Source: Bryobacteraceae bacterium (GTDB lineage: Bacteria; Acidobacteriota; Terriglobia; Bryobacterales; Bryobacteraceae). From it: 13,970 bases of DNA. A program made the translations under genes and the position numbers. The notes below the pieces were generated by a model. It saw only the letters and a program-made list of their open reading frames with translations. It ran no database searches and was not told the DNA's origin. Positions 13,925 through 13,970 of this stretch are shown piece after piece (positions within the stretch are counted from its first letter, which is position 1; every line of letters begins with the position of its first letter). The DNA lies in NCBI GenBank assembly GCA_025929455.1, contig JAICMB010000026.1, positions 1-13,970 on the forward strand, read 5' to 3'.

Positions 13925-13970
13925 ATACCGGTCGGGCAGGGTTTGTCGGGTTGGGTGGCCGAAAATGGAA
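13922..13970 (+). pseudogene. In-frame TAG and remainder of the GAF domain
   Basis: Codon 539 is TAG (13922-13924). Reading on in the same frame gives IPVGQGLSGWVAENG to the window edge, a well-known GAF core segment that directly follows the strand at the end of the truncated protein. One base change (to GAG, AAG or CAG) would restore the frame. Possible explanations are a recent nonsense mutation, a sequencing or assembly error, or read-through. Confidence 0.8.

Overview
The window is GC-rich, densely packed chromosomal DNA from what looks like an Acidobacteriota member, most likely of the Bryobacterales/'Solibacter' type. This is inferred from gene style, not from a marker gene. The hints are a soluble-type PQQ dehydrogenase beside RR-signal proteins, TonB-family proteins with a long cytosolic N-terminus and a Gly-rich linker, and REP-like double hairpins scattered between genes. 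No rRNA, tRNA, CRISPR array, transposase or phage gene is visible.

Left part (1-2933): three co-directional genes. They are the 3' end of a quinoprotein (PQQ) dehydrogenase, a SelA-like PLP enzyme with a twin-arginine-type leader, and a PIG-L-type deacetylase that also has an RR leader and overlaps the preceding gene by 4 nt. This looks like an operon of exported or membrane-associated catabolic enzymes.

Middle part (3014-6397): a bactofilin is followed after 15 nt by a protein with a degenerate methyltransferase-like fold. A REP-like double hairpin then lies between convergent genes. Next come a small minus-strand C2HC zinc-finger protein and a divergent pair-operon: a secreted protein with two internal VirB10/TrbI-like repeats, overlapping by 4 nt a STAS-domain anti-anti-sigma-like protein.

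Right-middle part (6407-9102, minus strand): a TonB-family energy transducer, a truncated tandem copy of its C-terminal domain, a second REP-like element, and a YhdH/AcuI-type MDR oxidoreductase. A 35-bp direct repeat (34/35 identical) sits over the predicted start codons of both the truncated TonB copy and the oxidoreductase, so two unrelated proteins begin with the same MDSAP peptide.

Right part (9424-13970): a lipase-maturation-factor-family membrane protein converges on a PilZ protein. The PilZ gene lies downstream of a sensor-less sigma-54 activator. Divergent from that activator is a polytopic membrane HD-GYP protein with a C-terminal GAF domain. Activator, PilZ and HD-GYP look like a cyclic-di-GMP signalling module. 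The HD-GYP gene carries an in-frame TAG in the middle of its GAF domain: the frame after the stop clearly continues the GAF sequence up to the window edge.

The strongest leads are the in-frame TAG, the 35-bp start-codon repeat, the in-frame duplicated TonB domain that has gained cysteines, and the REP-like family. I did not find a clearly new defence or mobile system.
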